Shown here one piece after another: positions 14,886-22,845 of a stretch of 25,476 nt of DNA. Each line of letters begins with the position of its first letter. Position 1 is the first letter of the stretch. Location: assembly GCA_002424365.1 (NCBI GenBank), contig DIRQ01000073.1, positions 1 to 25,476 on the forward strand, in the 5' to 3' direction. The stretch is from Syntrophomonas sp. UBA5432. GTDB lineage: Bacteria; Bacillota; Syntrophomonadia; Syntrophomonadales; Syntrophomonadaceae. The notes under the pieces were generated by a model. It had not been told where the DNA came from. It saw nothing but the letters and a program-made list of their open reading frames with translations, and did not search any database. The translations under genes and the position numbers were made by a program.

Positions 14886-17018
14886 ATGATTTATGGCTTT
14901 ACACAGTTAGAAGGCGGTTATGATATCCCCATGCGAGTTGTTGGGGCTAATGTTCCCTACGAATGGCTCATTTATCTTATAATGTTTATCCCTATAGGAA
15001 TTTTTCTTTATGGTTTTTACGAGAGAGCAAGGGTATGGTATCTAGCCAAGGGAGAATTACACCGGAATGATAAAGTCGGTGCTCGTATTTGGTCCTGGTT
15101 GCTATTTAGCTTTGCTCAGGCTAGAGTTATTCGTAAACCACTTGCAGGTTGGATGCACGCTTTTCTATTCTGGGGATTTTTGGTCTTAGCCCTAGCCGCG
15201 GGTGTAGATGCTGCCCATTTCTGGATAGGCTGGCCACATATTGAAGGATCCTCTTATATTGGTTTCTCTGCTGTAGTTGATATACTTGGATTAATGGCCT
15301 TAATCGGCATAATAGTTTTGGCTGCAATTAGGTATATACAGAAACCGGAACGCCTGAATGACACTCGGGCTGAAGATGGATGGATGATTCTTTTAATTTT
15401 CGTTATCCTGCTTACCGGTTACTTTATTGAAGGTTTAAGAATAGCTGCTCAAATCCAAATGTCAACCACATTTGATCAAATCGCTTACGAACAGTTAGCA
15501 TCTCCTATTGGATGGGTTTTCGCTAGTATGTTTAGTGGAATGACAGTTGATTCCGCACTGATGTGGCACCGTATTCTCTGGTGGTTCCATATGGCTATTG
15601 CATTCCTGTTTATAGCTCTAGTTCCCTTTACCAAACTATGGCACATTTTTGCCAGTATGTTAAACTATGCTTTCCGTGACCTGGAACCATCTGCTTGCCG
15701 AATGGTTGAGAATATTGAGGAAGCTGAAAGCTTTGGTGTAGAGAATATTGAAGAGTTTGGTTGGAAAGATCTACTGGATCTGGATGCCTGCATACGTTGC
15801 GGCAGATGCCAGGAGAACTGCCCGGCATATAACACCGGGAAACATCTTAATCCCAAAGTTACTCTTATCCAGGCCATGAAAGAACATCTGGATGCCAAAG
15901 CTCCTTACCTACTAGCGGCTAAAGCCAGTGGAGAGGTAGAAGCTGAAGAGATGGCTATGACCGAAGAGGCTGCTGAGGCACCTAATCCTATGGAAGCTAG
16001 CCTGCTTTATGATATCGTAACTACCGAAGTAATTTGGGATTGCACTAATTGCCGGGCATGTATGGAACACTGCCCTATGTTTATCGAACACATTCCTAAG
16101 ATTATTGAAATGCGCCGTAACCTGGTTATGTGGCAGGGTGATATGCTAGGTGAAGCCCAGGCAGCCTTTACTAATATGGAACGTAACTATAATCCCTGGG
16201 GTGTAGGTTGGGCTAATCGTGCCGAATGGCTACAGGAAAGAGGAGTACGGGAAATGGTTAACCTCTTACCTGAAGATGGCAAAGAATTTGAATATCTATT
16301 ATATGCAGGTTGTGCAGTATCATTTGATGACAGGTATAAGAGGGTTGGCGAAGCGCTGGTTAAACTGCTTGATAAAGCTGGAGTCAGCTTTGGATACCTG
16401 GGAACAGAAGAGTTCTGCTGCGGTGATTCAGCTAGAAGGCTTGGTAACGAATATCTTTATCAAACCCTGGTACAGCAGAATCTTGAATCTTTCAACAACT
16501 ATGGTGTCAAGAAAATAATAGTTGTTTGCCCCCATGGCTATAATGCACTGAAGAATGAATACCCGCAAATGGGCGGGAATTATGAGGTATATCATTATAC
16601 CGAATTCCTGGCCAAACTGATAGCCGAAGGAAAACTTAAACCCAGCAAATCTCTGGCAGCCAAGGTTACCTATCATGATTCTTGTTTCCTGGGAAGACAC
16701 AATAATGTATATGATCAGCCAAGAACAGTTCTCAAGACAGCCGGTTGTAATGTAGTTGAAATTGAAAAGGGCAAGAATTTTGGTTTCTGCTGTGGTGCTG
16801 GTGGCGGTCGTATGTGGTTGGAGGAAGATGCAGTAGAAGGTTACAAGCGTATTAATGATACCAGAACAGACCAACTGCTGGTCCCTGACCCAGAAATGAT
16901 AGTTACCAACTGTCCGTTCTGCCTGACCATGGTAGCAGACGGAGTAAAGGCGGCAGAGAAAGAAGAACAAACTAAAGTTTTCGACGTTGCTGAGGTACTA
17001 TGGAAGGCTATGGAATAA
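14886..17018 (+). CDS. membrane Fe-S/cytochrome b-like EtfAB:menaquinone oxidoreductase (EMO type, DUF224/CCG)
   Basis: A 710-residue membrane oxidoreductase expected to take electrons from EtfAB and reduce menaquinone. Residues about 27-255 carry several hydrophobic segments resembling NarI/HdrE cytochrome b, with candidate heme ligands His91, His228, His235 and His253. Two 4Fe-4S motifs follow: Cys302-305-308-312 and Cys386-389-392-396. Two CCG (HdrD-like) domains end the protein. The second is complete: Cys600, Cys635-636 and CPFC at 676-679. The first has Cys476, Cys511-512 and Cys548, but reads CPHG at 548-551, where CPHC is expected. Start ATG 14886 follows GAGGAGGG. The etfBA neighbours and downstream beta-oxidation genes support the role. 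It matches the membrane Fe-S oxidoreductase found beside etfAB in Syntrophomonas (recalled, not checked). Confidence 0.9.
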   Translation: MIYGFTQLEGGYDIPMRVVGANVPYEWLIYLIMFIPIGIFLYGFYERARVWYLAKGELHRNDKVGARIWSWLLFSFAQARVIRKPLAGWMHAFLFWGFLVLALAAGVDAAHFWIGWPHIEGSSYIGFSAVVDILGLMALIGIIVLAAIRYIQKPERLNDTRAEDGWMILLIFVILLTGYFIEGLRIAAQIQMSTTFDQIAYEQLASPIGWVFASMFSGMTVDSALMWHRILWWFHMAIAFLFIALVPFTKLWHIFASMLNYAFRDLEPSACRMVENIEEAESFGVENIEEFGWKDLLDLDACIRCGRCQENCPAYNTGKHLNPKVTLIQAMKEHLDAKAPYLLAAKASGEVEAEEMAMTEEAAEAPNPMEASLLYDIVTTEVIWDCTNCRACMEHCPMFIEHIPKIIEMRRNLVMWQGDMLGEAQAAFTNMERNYNPWGVGWANRAEWLQERGVREMVNLLPEDGKEFEYLLYAGCAVSFDDRYKRVGEALVKLLDKAGVSFGYLGTEEFCCGDSARRLGNEYLYQTLVQQNLESFNNYGVKKIIVVCPHGYNALKNEYPQMGGNYEVYHYTEFLAKLIAEGKLKPSKSLAAKVTYHDSCFLGRHNNVYDQPRTVLKTAGCNVVEIEKGKNFGFCCGAGGGRMWLEEDAVEGYKRINDTRTDQLLVPDPEMIVTNCPFCLTMVADGVKAAEKEEQTKVFDVAEVLWKAME

Positions 17019-17039
17019 TTTAAAAAGCAACATCTTTTT

Positions 17040-17067
17040 AAGGAACCCCCTAGGGGGTTCCTTTTTT
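17040..17067 (+). terminator. strong intrinsic terminator of the etf-EMO operon
   Basis: GGAACCCCCTAGGGGGTTCC is a perfect 20-base palindrome followed by six T residues. The AA before it can pair with the first Ts, lengthening the stem. Confidence 0.92.
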
Positions 17068-17131
17068 AGTTAATAATTACAATCATGCAGGAATCCCGGG
17101 AGTAAAAGCGAATAAGTCCAAAGGTAAAAAT

Positions 17132-17159
17132 TTGAGTTTATATAAATTAAACATATAAT
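17132..17159 (+). promoter_or_regulatory. sigma-A promoter of the thiolase gene
   Basis: TTGAGT (17132-17137), a 16-base spacer and a perfect TATAAT (17154-17159). It lies after the EMO terminator and about 90 bases before the thiolase start. Confidence 0.7.
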
Positions 17160-17251
17160 GCTCAATAATGTCTAGAAGGGAGGAGATAGTAGTTGTAGTA
17201 GGAGGTTAATATCTTAATCAGTAAAATGTTATTTTAGGGGGTAGTAAATTA

Positions 17252-18436
17252 ATGTCAAGAGAAGTTGTTCTGGTTGGAGCCTGCCGTACACCTGTGGGTA
17301 CATTTGGTGGAACCTTAAAAGATACCCCGGCAGTACAATTGGGGAAGGTAGTAATGCAAGAAGCATTAAAGCGGGCAGGAATTAAGGGTGAACAGCTGGA
17401 CGAGGTTATTTTCGGTTGTGTTTTACAAGCAGGTTTGGGACAAAACGTAGCGCGGCAGGCCATGATTTATGCGGGTATTCCCCAGGAAACAACTGCATTC
17501 ACCATTAACAAGGTCTGCGGCTCGGGATTAAGAGCCGTTAGTCTCGCGGCTCAAGTTATTAAAGCCGGTGATGCCGATATCGTTTTAGCCGGTGGTATGG
17601 AAAATATGAGTGCTGCACCCTTTGTCTTGGACAAAGCTCGTTACGGTTATCGCATGAATAATGGTGCTTTAGTGGACGTGTTGATTAAAGACGGTCTCTG
17701 GGAAGCATTTAATGGGTATCATATGGGGATTACCGCTGAAAACATTAATGAACAATATGGAATTACCCGGCAGGAGCAAGATGAATTCGGGTACCGAAGC
17801 CAGGAAAGAGCTGCTGCTGCTATTGCTTCAGGAAGATTTAAAGATGAAATTGTACCGGTAGTCATCCAAGGTAAAAAAGGTGATATAGTATTTGACACCG
17901 ATGAGCATCCGCGCCAGAGTACCCTGGAAAAGATGGGTGGACTGAAACCAGCCTTTAAGAAAGATGGTAGTGTAACTGCCGGCAATGCTTCTGGAATTAA
18001 TGATAGTGCTGCTGCCGTAATTGTAATGGCCAAGGAAAAAGCTGAGGAACTGGGTATTAAGCCTATGGCCAGAGTAGTTAGCTATGCTTCCGGCGGTGTA
18101 GATCCTAAGGTTATGGGAATAGGACCGGTTCCTGCCACTCGGAAAGCACTGGAAAAAGCCGGATTGACCGTGGATGATATTGACTTGATTGAGGCTAACG
18201 AAGCCTTTGCTGCTCAGTCCATTGCTGTAGGCCGTGATCTGGGATGGGCTGATAAGATGGACAAAGTTAATGTCAATGGAGGTGCCATAGCTATCGGCCA
18301 TCCGATTGGAGCCTCCGGTGCCAGAATACTGGTTACCTTGCTTTATGAAATGCAAAAATGCCAATCCAAATACGGTCTGGCTACACTTTGCATAGGTGGC
18401 GGTATGGGTACTACCATAATCGTAGAAAGAATGTAA
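17252..18436 (+). CDS. acetyl-CoA C-acetyltransferase (thiolase)
   Basis: A 394-residue thiolase. It cleaves acetoacetyl-CoA to two acetyl-CoA in fatty-acid oxidation, or runs the reverse condensation. Catalytic residues are Cys89 in NKVCGSGLRA, His350 in NGGAIAIGHPIGASGARI and Cys380 in ATLCIGGGMG; NEAFAAQ is also present. Length fits the biosynthetic/degradative acetyl-CoA acetyltransferase group. ATG 17252 follows AGGGGG at 17236-17241 with ten bases between. The gene has its own promoter, and an acyl-CoA dehydrogenase follows 105 bases downstream. Substrate chain length cannot be fixed from sequence; with the EtfAB-EMO cluster next to it, butyrate or short-chain beta-oxidation is the natural reading (inference). 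Confidence 0.95.
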   Translation: MSREVVLVGACRTPVGTFGGTLKDTPAVQLGKVVMQEALKRAGIKGEQLDEVIFGCVLQAGLGQNVARQAMIYAGIPQETTAFTINKVCGSGLRAVSLAAQVIKAGDADIVLAGGMENMSAAPFVLDKARYGYRMNNGALVDVLIKDGLWEAFNGYHMGITAENINEQYGITRQEQDEFGYRSQERAAAAIASGRFKDEIVPVVIQGKKGDIVFDTDEHPRQSTLEKMGGLKPAFKKDGSVTAGNASGINDSAAAVIVMAKEKAEELGIKPMARVVSYASGGVDPKVMGIGPVPATRKALEKAGLTVDDIDLIEANEAFAAQSIAVGRDLGWADKMDKVNVNGGAIAIGHPIGASGARILVTLLYEMQKCQSKYGLATLCIGGGMGTTIIVERM

Positions 18437-18541
18437 TTTATAAAAATAGACGTGGAATGTGTTAAATTGCAGATAAATATAACAAAATTGATAAACCCCT
18501 ACTGTCCTTGATTCCGCGTTAAAAAATGGAGGGAATTATTG

Positions 18542-19708
18542 ATGGATTTTGGTTTATCCGATGAACAGAGAATGTTTAAAAGGACCTTTGCCGATTTTTC
18601 GGATGAGGTAGTAGCGCCAGGAGCGGCAGAACGTGACGAAAAAGAAGAATTTGATGAGGAATGTTGGAAAAAGATGGCCGAGCTGGGCCTGGCCGGTCTG
18701 ATTGTACCGGAAGAATATGATGGAACAGCAGCCGGGGCCCTGGTATATGCCATGGCAGTAGAAGAAATATCCCGTAATTGTGCCTCCATGGGTGTAACCC
18801 TGTCGGCTCACACCTCGTTGTGTACCTGGCCTATACTGCACCTCGCCAACGAAGAGCAAAAACAGAGATGGTTACCCCGTCTGGCATCAGGTGAAAGCCT
18901 GGGTGCTCTGGGGCTGACCGAACCAGGAGCAGGTTCTGATGTAGGTGCCACTGCCATGACCGCAGTAAGGGATGGCAATTCGTATATACTAAATGGTACC
19001 AAAATATTTATCACCAACGGTTATTATGCTGACATCTATGTAAACTTGGTTCGTACCGGTGGCAAAGACCAGAAACATGGTAACAGCAGTTATTTTGTAG
19101 TGGAAAAAGGAACTCCTGGTTTTACTTTTGGTAAAAAAGAAAAGAAAATGGGTATTCGTTCCTCTGCCACCTATGAACTGGTATTTGAAGACTGTAGAGT
19201 ACCGGCAGAAAACCTTATCGGTAACGAAGGTGATGGCTTCAAACAAACCATGCAGGTTCTTAATGGTGGCCGTGTAGGTATTGCTGCCCAGGCCTTAGGA
19301 ATTGCTGAAGGAGCTTTCCGTCATGCTTTAGCCTTTGCCTTGGAACGCCAGCAATTTGGTAAACCTATCTTTGCCAACCAGGGAGTATCTTTCAAGCTAG
19401 CTAATATGGCTATGAAGATTCAGGCTGCCAGGAACCTGGTTTATGAAGTAGCCTGGAGAGAAGATGCCGGCTTATCCTACCAGAGGCAGGGCGCATTTGC
19501 CAAGTGCTTTGCCGGTGATGTAGCTATGGAAGTAACTACCGAAGCGGTGCAGGTACTGGGTGGCTATGGATACACCCGTGACTATCCGGTAGAAAGAATG
19601 ATGCGCGATGCTAAGATCACCCAGATTTATGAAGGCACAAACGAGATTCAGAGGCTTACTATTACTAACTGCCTGAAACGCGGCGATATTTCTAATTATG
19701 AATACTAA
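18542..19708 (+). CDS. short/medium-chain acyl-CoA dehydrogenase (butyryl-CoA dehydrogenase-like)
   Basis: A 388-residue FAD enzyme that oxidises acyl-CoA to trans-2-enoyl-CoA and passes electrons to EtfAB. Features are the N-terminal LSDEQRMFKRTFADF helix, LGLTEPGAGSDVGA (flavin/substrate loop), NGTKIFITNGYYADIYV, ALERQQFGKPI and QVLGGYGYTRDYPVERMMRD. The catalytic base is Glu364 in IYEGTNEIQRL, the position used by short- and medium-chain enzymes. ATG 18542 is preferred to TTG 18539 because GGAGGG (18528-18533) then sits eight bases upstream. It is followed by a strong terminator. Together with the thiolase and EtfAB it gives most of the electron path, but enoyl-CoA hydratase and 3-hydroxyacyl-CoA dehydrogenase are not in the window. 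Confidence 0.95.
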   Translation: MDFGLSDEQRMFKRTFADFSDEVVAPGAAERDEKEEFDEECWKKMAELGLAGLIVPEEYDGTAAGALVYAMAVEEISRNCASMGVTLSAHTSLCTWPILHLANEEQKQRWLPRLASGESLGALGLTEPGAGSDVGATAMTAVRDGNSYILNGTKIFITNGYYADIYVNLVRTGGKDQKHGNSSYFVVEKGTPGFTFGKKEKKMGIRSSATYELVFEDCRVPAENLIGNEGDGFKQTMQVLNGGRVGIAAQALGIAEGAFRHALAFALERQQFGKPIFANQGVSFKLANMAMKIQAARNLVYEVAWREDAGLSYQRQGAFAKCFAGDVAMEVTTEAVQVLGGYGYTRDYPVERMMRDAKITQIYEGTNEIQRLTITNCLKRGDISNYEY

Positions 19709-19721
19709 AACAGATAAGACG

Positions 19722-19760
19722 ATAAGAAAACGGGAAATATATCCCGTTTTCTTATTTTTT
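19722..19760 (+). terminator. intrinsic terminator after the acyl-CoA dehydrogenase
   Basis: ATAAGAAAACGGGA (19722-19735) and TCCCGTTTTCTTAT (19742-19755) form a 14-bp perfect stem with an AATATA loop, followed by five Ts. Confidence 0.92.
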
Positions 19761-19798
19761 AAGGTAGAATATAAATTGAGTGGAAAGGGGGAGTGCAG

Positions 19799-20290
19799 GT
19801 GCGGCTGGCAGTTTACCCGGGCAGTTTTGACCCGGTGACCAATGGTCACATAGATATTTTGGAGAAAACTTGCAAAATATTCGATAAGATTATTGTAGCG
19901 GTAGTACACAATGTTAGTAAACAAGCGCTATTTACACTTGACGAAAGGGTAACACTGATCGAAGAGAGTACCAAACATTTGGATAATATAGAAGTTGAGT
20001 GTTTTAGTGGGTTGCTGGCAAATTATCTTCGAACTAAAGATGCCTGTGCTATTATCAGGGGCTTAAGGACGGTTGCTGATTTCGAATATGAAATGCATAT
20101 GGCCATGATTAATAAACGGTTGATACCAGAGGTGGACACGATATTCATTATGTCTGACAGCCGTAATATTTTTGTTAGTTCCAGCATTATAAAGAAAGCT
20201 GCGCTACTGGGGGGAGATGTTAGTGAACTGGTTCCAGAGGTAGTAAGGTTAAAACTGGAAACAAAGCGACGAGAAATGAAACAAGAATAA
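19799..20290 (+). CDS. coaD: phosphopantetheine adenylyltransferase
   Basis: A 163-residue nucleotidyltransferase that adenylates 4'-phosphopantetheine to dephospho-CoA, the penultimate step of CoA synthesis. Motifs: AVYPGSFDPVTNGH with the TNGH ATP site near residue 17, the IRGLRTVADFEYE segment, and IFVSSSIIKKAA near the C-terminus. The start is taken as GTG 19799: AAGGGGG just upstream leaves about seven bases to it but almost none to GTG 19793, and CoaD proteins begin M(R/K)xAVYPGSFDP. It stands alone between two terminators. Confidence 0.96.
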   Translation: MRLAVYPGSFDPVTNGHIDILEKTCKIFDKIIVAVVHNVSKQALFTLDERVTLIEESTKHLDNIEVECFSGLLANYLRTKDACAIIRGLRTVADFEYEMHMAMINKRLIPEVDTIFIMSDSRNIFVSSSIIKKAALLGGDVSELVPEVVRLKLETKRREMKQE

Positions 20291-20294
20291 AAGG

Positions 20295-20327
20295 GGGACT
20301 ACCTTAAAATTCAGGTAGTCCCTTTTT
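20295..20327 (+). terminator. bidirectional terminator between coaD and the 3D-domain gene
   Basis: GGGACTACCT (20295-20304) and AGGTAGTCCC (20313-20322) form a 10-bp stem with an 8-base loop. Five Ts follow on the plus strand. On the minus strand the complement of the A-rich flank at 20289-20292 gives a short T tail, so it can serve both convergent genes. Confidence 0.88.
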
Positions 20328-20329
20328 GT

Positions 20330-20947
20330 CTAGTAAACTGTTACTCTAACTGTTTTGATTCCCCAGTTTAATGCCTGTTGATGGGTACTAAAACAAAGGT
20401 CTATTCTATTACCTTTAATAGCATTACCTTGGTCTGCGGCTATAGCACTACCATAACCTTCAATATAAAGTCTACTGCCCATGGGAATTACGCGGGGGTC
20501 TACGGCAACAATCCCTTTTTTCAGAGCATAACCCAGGTAAGAGGGTTGTCCCCCATAAGGATAATTGCATTTCGCGCAGGAACAATAACCGGTTGCTACC
20601 AACATGAGGGTTCTGGTTCCACGTGACGGGGTATAAGCCGGAGAGCTATAACCTAAACCTAAAGCCCTTTTTGTTTGAGGTCCTACAATACCATCAACGC
20701 CCAGTCCTGCTTCACGCTGAAATCTAATTACTCCAGAATATGTTTTGGGCCCGAAGATACCATCAGCAGTTCCGCACCAGTATCCTTTGGAATTAAGGGC
20801 CTGTTGTACTTGTACAACGGCATCCCCCCGAGAACCTATGAATAGATTACCTTCTGCAGCAACAGCCTGCTGAGCGTTAAATAGTATTAATCCTGTGAAA
20901 AGAAACGATAAAATGACTACGGGTAATATAATCTTCTTGCTTACCAT
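20330..20947 (-). CDS. secreted peptidoglycan-binding protein with 3D (lytic transglycosylase-like) domain
   Basis: A 205-residue exported protein. Residues 1-31 form a signal peptide: lysines at 4-5, a hydrophobic core and an AVAA cleavage region. Residues about 36-96 are a peptidoglycan-binding type 1 domain (GDAVVQVQQALNSKGY, DGIFGPKT, LGVDGIVGPQTKRAL). Residues about 115-205 form a 3D domain with its three aspartates at 150 (VAVDPRVIPMG), 172 (AADQG) and 183 (RIDLCF), similar to YocH/YuiC/MltA-like folds that cleave glycan strands. The ATG is preceded on the minus strand by GGAAGGAG. It probably acts in cell-wall remodelling or spore germination; which one cannot be decided here. Transcription is convergent with coaD. 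Confidence 0.9.
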   Translation of the reverse strand: MVSKKIILPVVILSFLFTGLILFNAQQAVAAEGNLFIGSRGDAVVQVQQALNSKGYWCGTADGIFGPKTYSGVIRFQREAGLGVDGIVGPQTKRALGLGYSSPAYTPSRGTRTLMLVATGYCSCAKCNYPYGGQPSYLGYALKKGIVAVDPRVIPMGSRLYIEGYGSAIAADQGNAIKGNRIDLCFSTHQQALNWGIKTVRVTVY

Positions 20948-21265
20948 AAATACTCCTTCCTAAACTGTTTTTTGTTTCTGGCATTAAACTGGTCAGGCAT
21001 AAACAGCAGTTTAGTAAAGGCAGCAAACCAATTATGGTGTTATTGTAAACAAGAGTAACTCATGGGACAAACCTTCTATACCTGCTGTGAAATGGATAAG
21101 CAGGGTTGAAAGGATATTGTTCCAAAAAATAGTTTATGATACATACAGATACTAGGAGAACCGGTATGATGGTATTATGCGCCAGCAGTAAGACTAACGC
21201 CCAACCAACCTAAATATGTAAACGACTAGTTACCATACAATAAATACCGGGTTATCAAGCTATCA
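20948..21265. other. 318-base intergenic region
   Basis: No supported gene. Its left edge holds the minus-strand ribosome site of the 3D-domain gene. At 21154-21158 an AGGAG precedes a 15-codon plus-strand ORF (21166-21213), which is too short to support. No clear terminator or promoter hexamers were found on either strand. Confidence 0.5.
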
Positions 21266-21796
21266 TTACTCTTTAATCAGAGTTAAACCGTTTATACAAC
21301 GAATTGCCAGGTCCTGGTATAATTTCACCCCAATTTGGTTGTAAAGCTTATTATTTTCACCCAAGTCTTTAACTACCCGGGCCGGGTTACCCATAGCTAT
21401 CTTGCCTTTGGGTACATTATGACCGGGAGGTAACACACTACCTGCTGCCAGCAGGCTGTCACTTTCCAGTTCACATCCCGCACATATAATTGCCCCCATA
21501 CCAACGGTTACGTTTTGCTTAATCAGGCAGGGACCGTGTACAACTGCACTATGTCCTATCAGGCTATTCTCTTCGATAATTGCTATAGTCTCCGGTTCGG
21601 AGTGAAGTATGCAGTTTTCCTGTATATTAGTGCCGTTGCCGATAGCGATTTTCCCATAATCACCCCTGATTACTGCTCCTGCACCAACATAGCAACGTTC
21701 ACCTAGTTCCACCTCACCAATAATTACCGCCTGGGGATGTACAAAACTATCTTTGCCAATCGATGGACGTTTACCTTCAAATTCATATAAAGCCAC
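21266..21796 (-). CDS. gamma-carbonic-anhydrase-like left-handed beta-helix protein
   Basis: A 176-residue hexapeptide-repeat protein of the gamma-carbonic anhydrase/YrdA/PaaY/CaiE group. Isoleucine/valine-rich hexapeptides run from about 18 to 140 (VIIGEVELGERCYVGAGAVI and following). The metal-site pattern of the family is present: His65 in NCILHSEP and His82/His87 in GHSAVVHGP, with Arg44/Asp46 in RGDYG. A C-terminal helix packs against the helix core. Carbonic anhydrase activity is possible, but many members of this group have unknown or other activity and the acidic loop of archaeal Cam is absent. GTG start on the minus strand follows AAGGAGGAG. It is divergent from hslO. Confidence 0.88.
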   Translation of the reverse strand: MALYEFEGKRPSIGKDSFVHPQAVIIGEVELGERCYVGAGAVIRGDYGKIAIGNGTNIQENCILHSEPETIAIIEENSLIGHSAVVHGPCLIKQNVTVGMGAIICAGCELESDSLLAAGSVLPPGHNVPKGKIAMGNPARVVKDLGENNKLYNQIGVKLYQDLAIRCINGLTLIKE

Positions 21797-21859
21797 AATA
21801 ACTCCTCCTTAAAATATTAAAAGTTACTACAACTATATATTTTATTATAGGATAAAAGC

Positions 21860-21889
21860 ATTATAATAGGGATTGTATTTTAAAATCAA
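21860..21889 (-). promoter_or_regulatory. minus-strand promoter of the carbonic-anhydrase-like gene
   Basis: On the minus strand TTGATT (21889-21884), an 18-base spacer and TATAAT (21865-21860), about 65 bases before the GTG start. Confidence 0.5.
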
Positions 21890-21907
21890 CTGATTTCTGG
21901 GTATAAT
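21879..21907 (+). promoter_or_regulatory. possible promoter of hslO
   Basis: A perfect TATAAT at 21902-21907 with a poor TTTAAA at 21879-21884, 17 bases apart, about 30 bases before the hslO start. It overlaps the opposing promoter, so the two could compete. Confidence 0.4.
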
Positions 21908-21938
21908 TACTAAAGAAACACAATGAAAGGCAAAATAT

Positions 21939-22829
21939 ATGATTACAAGTGACTATTTGCTCAAGGCTATGGATAAGAATAAACAGGTAAGAGTTAATAT
22001 AGCTCACACTACTACTCTGGTAGAAGAAGCCCGACGGCGGCATAATACCTCGGCAACTGCCTCGGCTGCCCTGGGACGGGTACTTACTGCAGCACTTATC
22101 ATGGGGAGTGATTTAAAGAATGAAAAAGACGCCCTTACTTTGCGAATTAATGGAGATGGTATTGCTGGACCGATTGTAGCATCAGTTGATTCCGTTGGTC
22201 ATGGCCGGGCCTTTATCTCTAATCCGGCAGCAGACTTACCATCCTGTTCCCCGGGTAAGTTGGCGGTAGGTGAACTGGTTGGCCGGGGAGGCTACCTGGA
22301 AGTAATAAAAGATACGGGCATGAAACAACCATTTGTGGGCAGGGTAAACCTGGTGAGTGGGGAAATAGCTGAAGATTTGAGTAGCTACTTCCTACTATCA
22401 GAGCAGATTCCTTCTCTAATTGCACTAGGAGTTCTGGTAAATACCGATCTTAGCATTAAAGCAGCGGGTGGTTTAATAATTCAGGCAATGCCCGGAGCTG
22501 ATGATATAATACTAGAAAAAATAGAAAACAACGTCTTGCAGATGGATAGTATAAGTACGGTAATGTTCCAGGGTAAGGATTTAGAATCAGTTTTGGAAGC
22601 TGTTATGGGGGATATTGCTTACGAGGTTATTGCTAATAGACCACTGGCTTTCAAGTGTACCTGCGGGAGAGAAAGATTGGTAGCCATATTGGCTAATCTT
22701 ACCCGGGAGGAAATAGAGGAAACTATCGAGCAGACCGGAAAACTGGAGGTATCCTGTAATTTCTGCGGTGAGGTCTACAACTTTACAGAGCAAGAAATTA
22801 TGTATAAAAAAACAAAAGCCTTAGATTAA
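21939..22829 (+). CDS. hslO: redox-regulated chaperone Hsp33
   Basis: A 296-residue Hsp33, a holdase chaperone switched on by oxidation. The N-terminal domain has TSATASAALGRVLTAALIM and LRINGDGIAGPI; the middle contains SGEIAEDLSSYFLLSEQIPS. The C-terminal zinc switch is complete: CTC (Cys240, Cys242) and CNFC (Cys273, Cys276), with spacing matching the known protein. Length is typical. ATG 21939 follows GAAAGG at 21925-21930, a modest ribosome site. Its presence is consistent with an anaerobe that needs protection from oxidant exposure. Its stop codon lies inside the terminator hairpin shared with rpmB. Confidence 0.95.
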   Translation: MITSDYLLKAMDKNKQVRVNIAHTTTLVEEARRRHNTSATASAALGRVLTAALIMGSDLKNEKDALTLRINGDGIAGPIVASVDSVGHGRAFISNPAADLPSCSPGKLAVGELVGRGGYLEVIKDTGMKQPFVGRVNLVSGEIAEDLSSYFLLSEQIPSLIALGVLVNTDLSIKAAGGLIIQAMPGADDIILEKIENNVLQMDSISTVMFQGKDLESVLEAVMGDIAYEVIANRPLAFKCTCGRERLVAILANLTREEIEETIEQTGKLEVSCNFCGEVYNFTEQEIMYKKTKALD

Positions 22830-22838
22830 ATCTAAGGC
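22806..22838 (-). terminator. shared hslO/rpmB terminator hairpin
   Basis: GCCTTAGA (22818-22825) and TCTAAGGC (22831-22838) enclose TTAAA. On the minus strand TTTTGTTTTTTT follows, a very good rpmB terminator. On the plus strand the tail CTTGATTTT is poorer. The hairpin includes the last codons and stop of hslO. Confidence 0.85.
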
Positions 22839-22845
22839 CTTGATT

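Noticed and set aside
16428..16970. 180-residue minus-strand ORF opposite the EMO-type gene
   Set aside because: Antisense shadow of a well-supported coding region; no ribosome site or recognisable domain.
17828..18364. 178-residue minus-strand ORF opposite the thiolase
   Set aside because: Antisense shadow of the conserved thiolase sequence.
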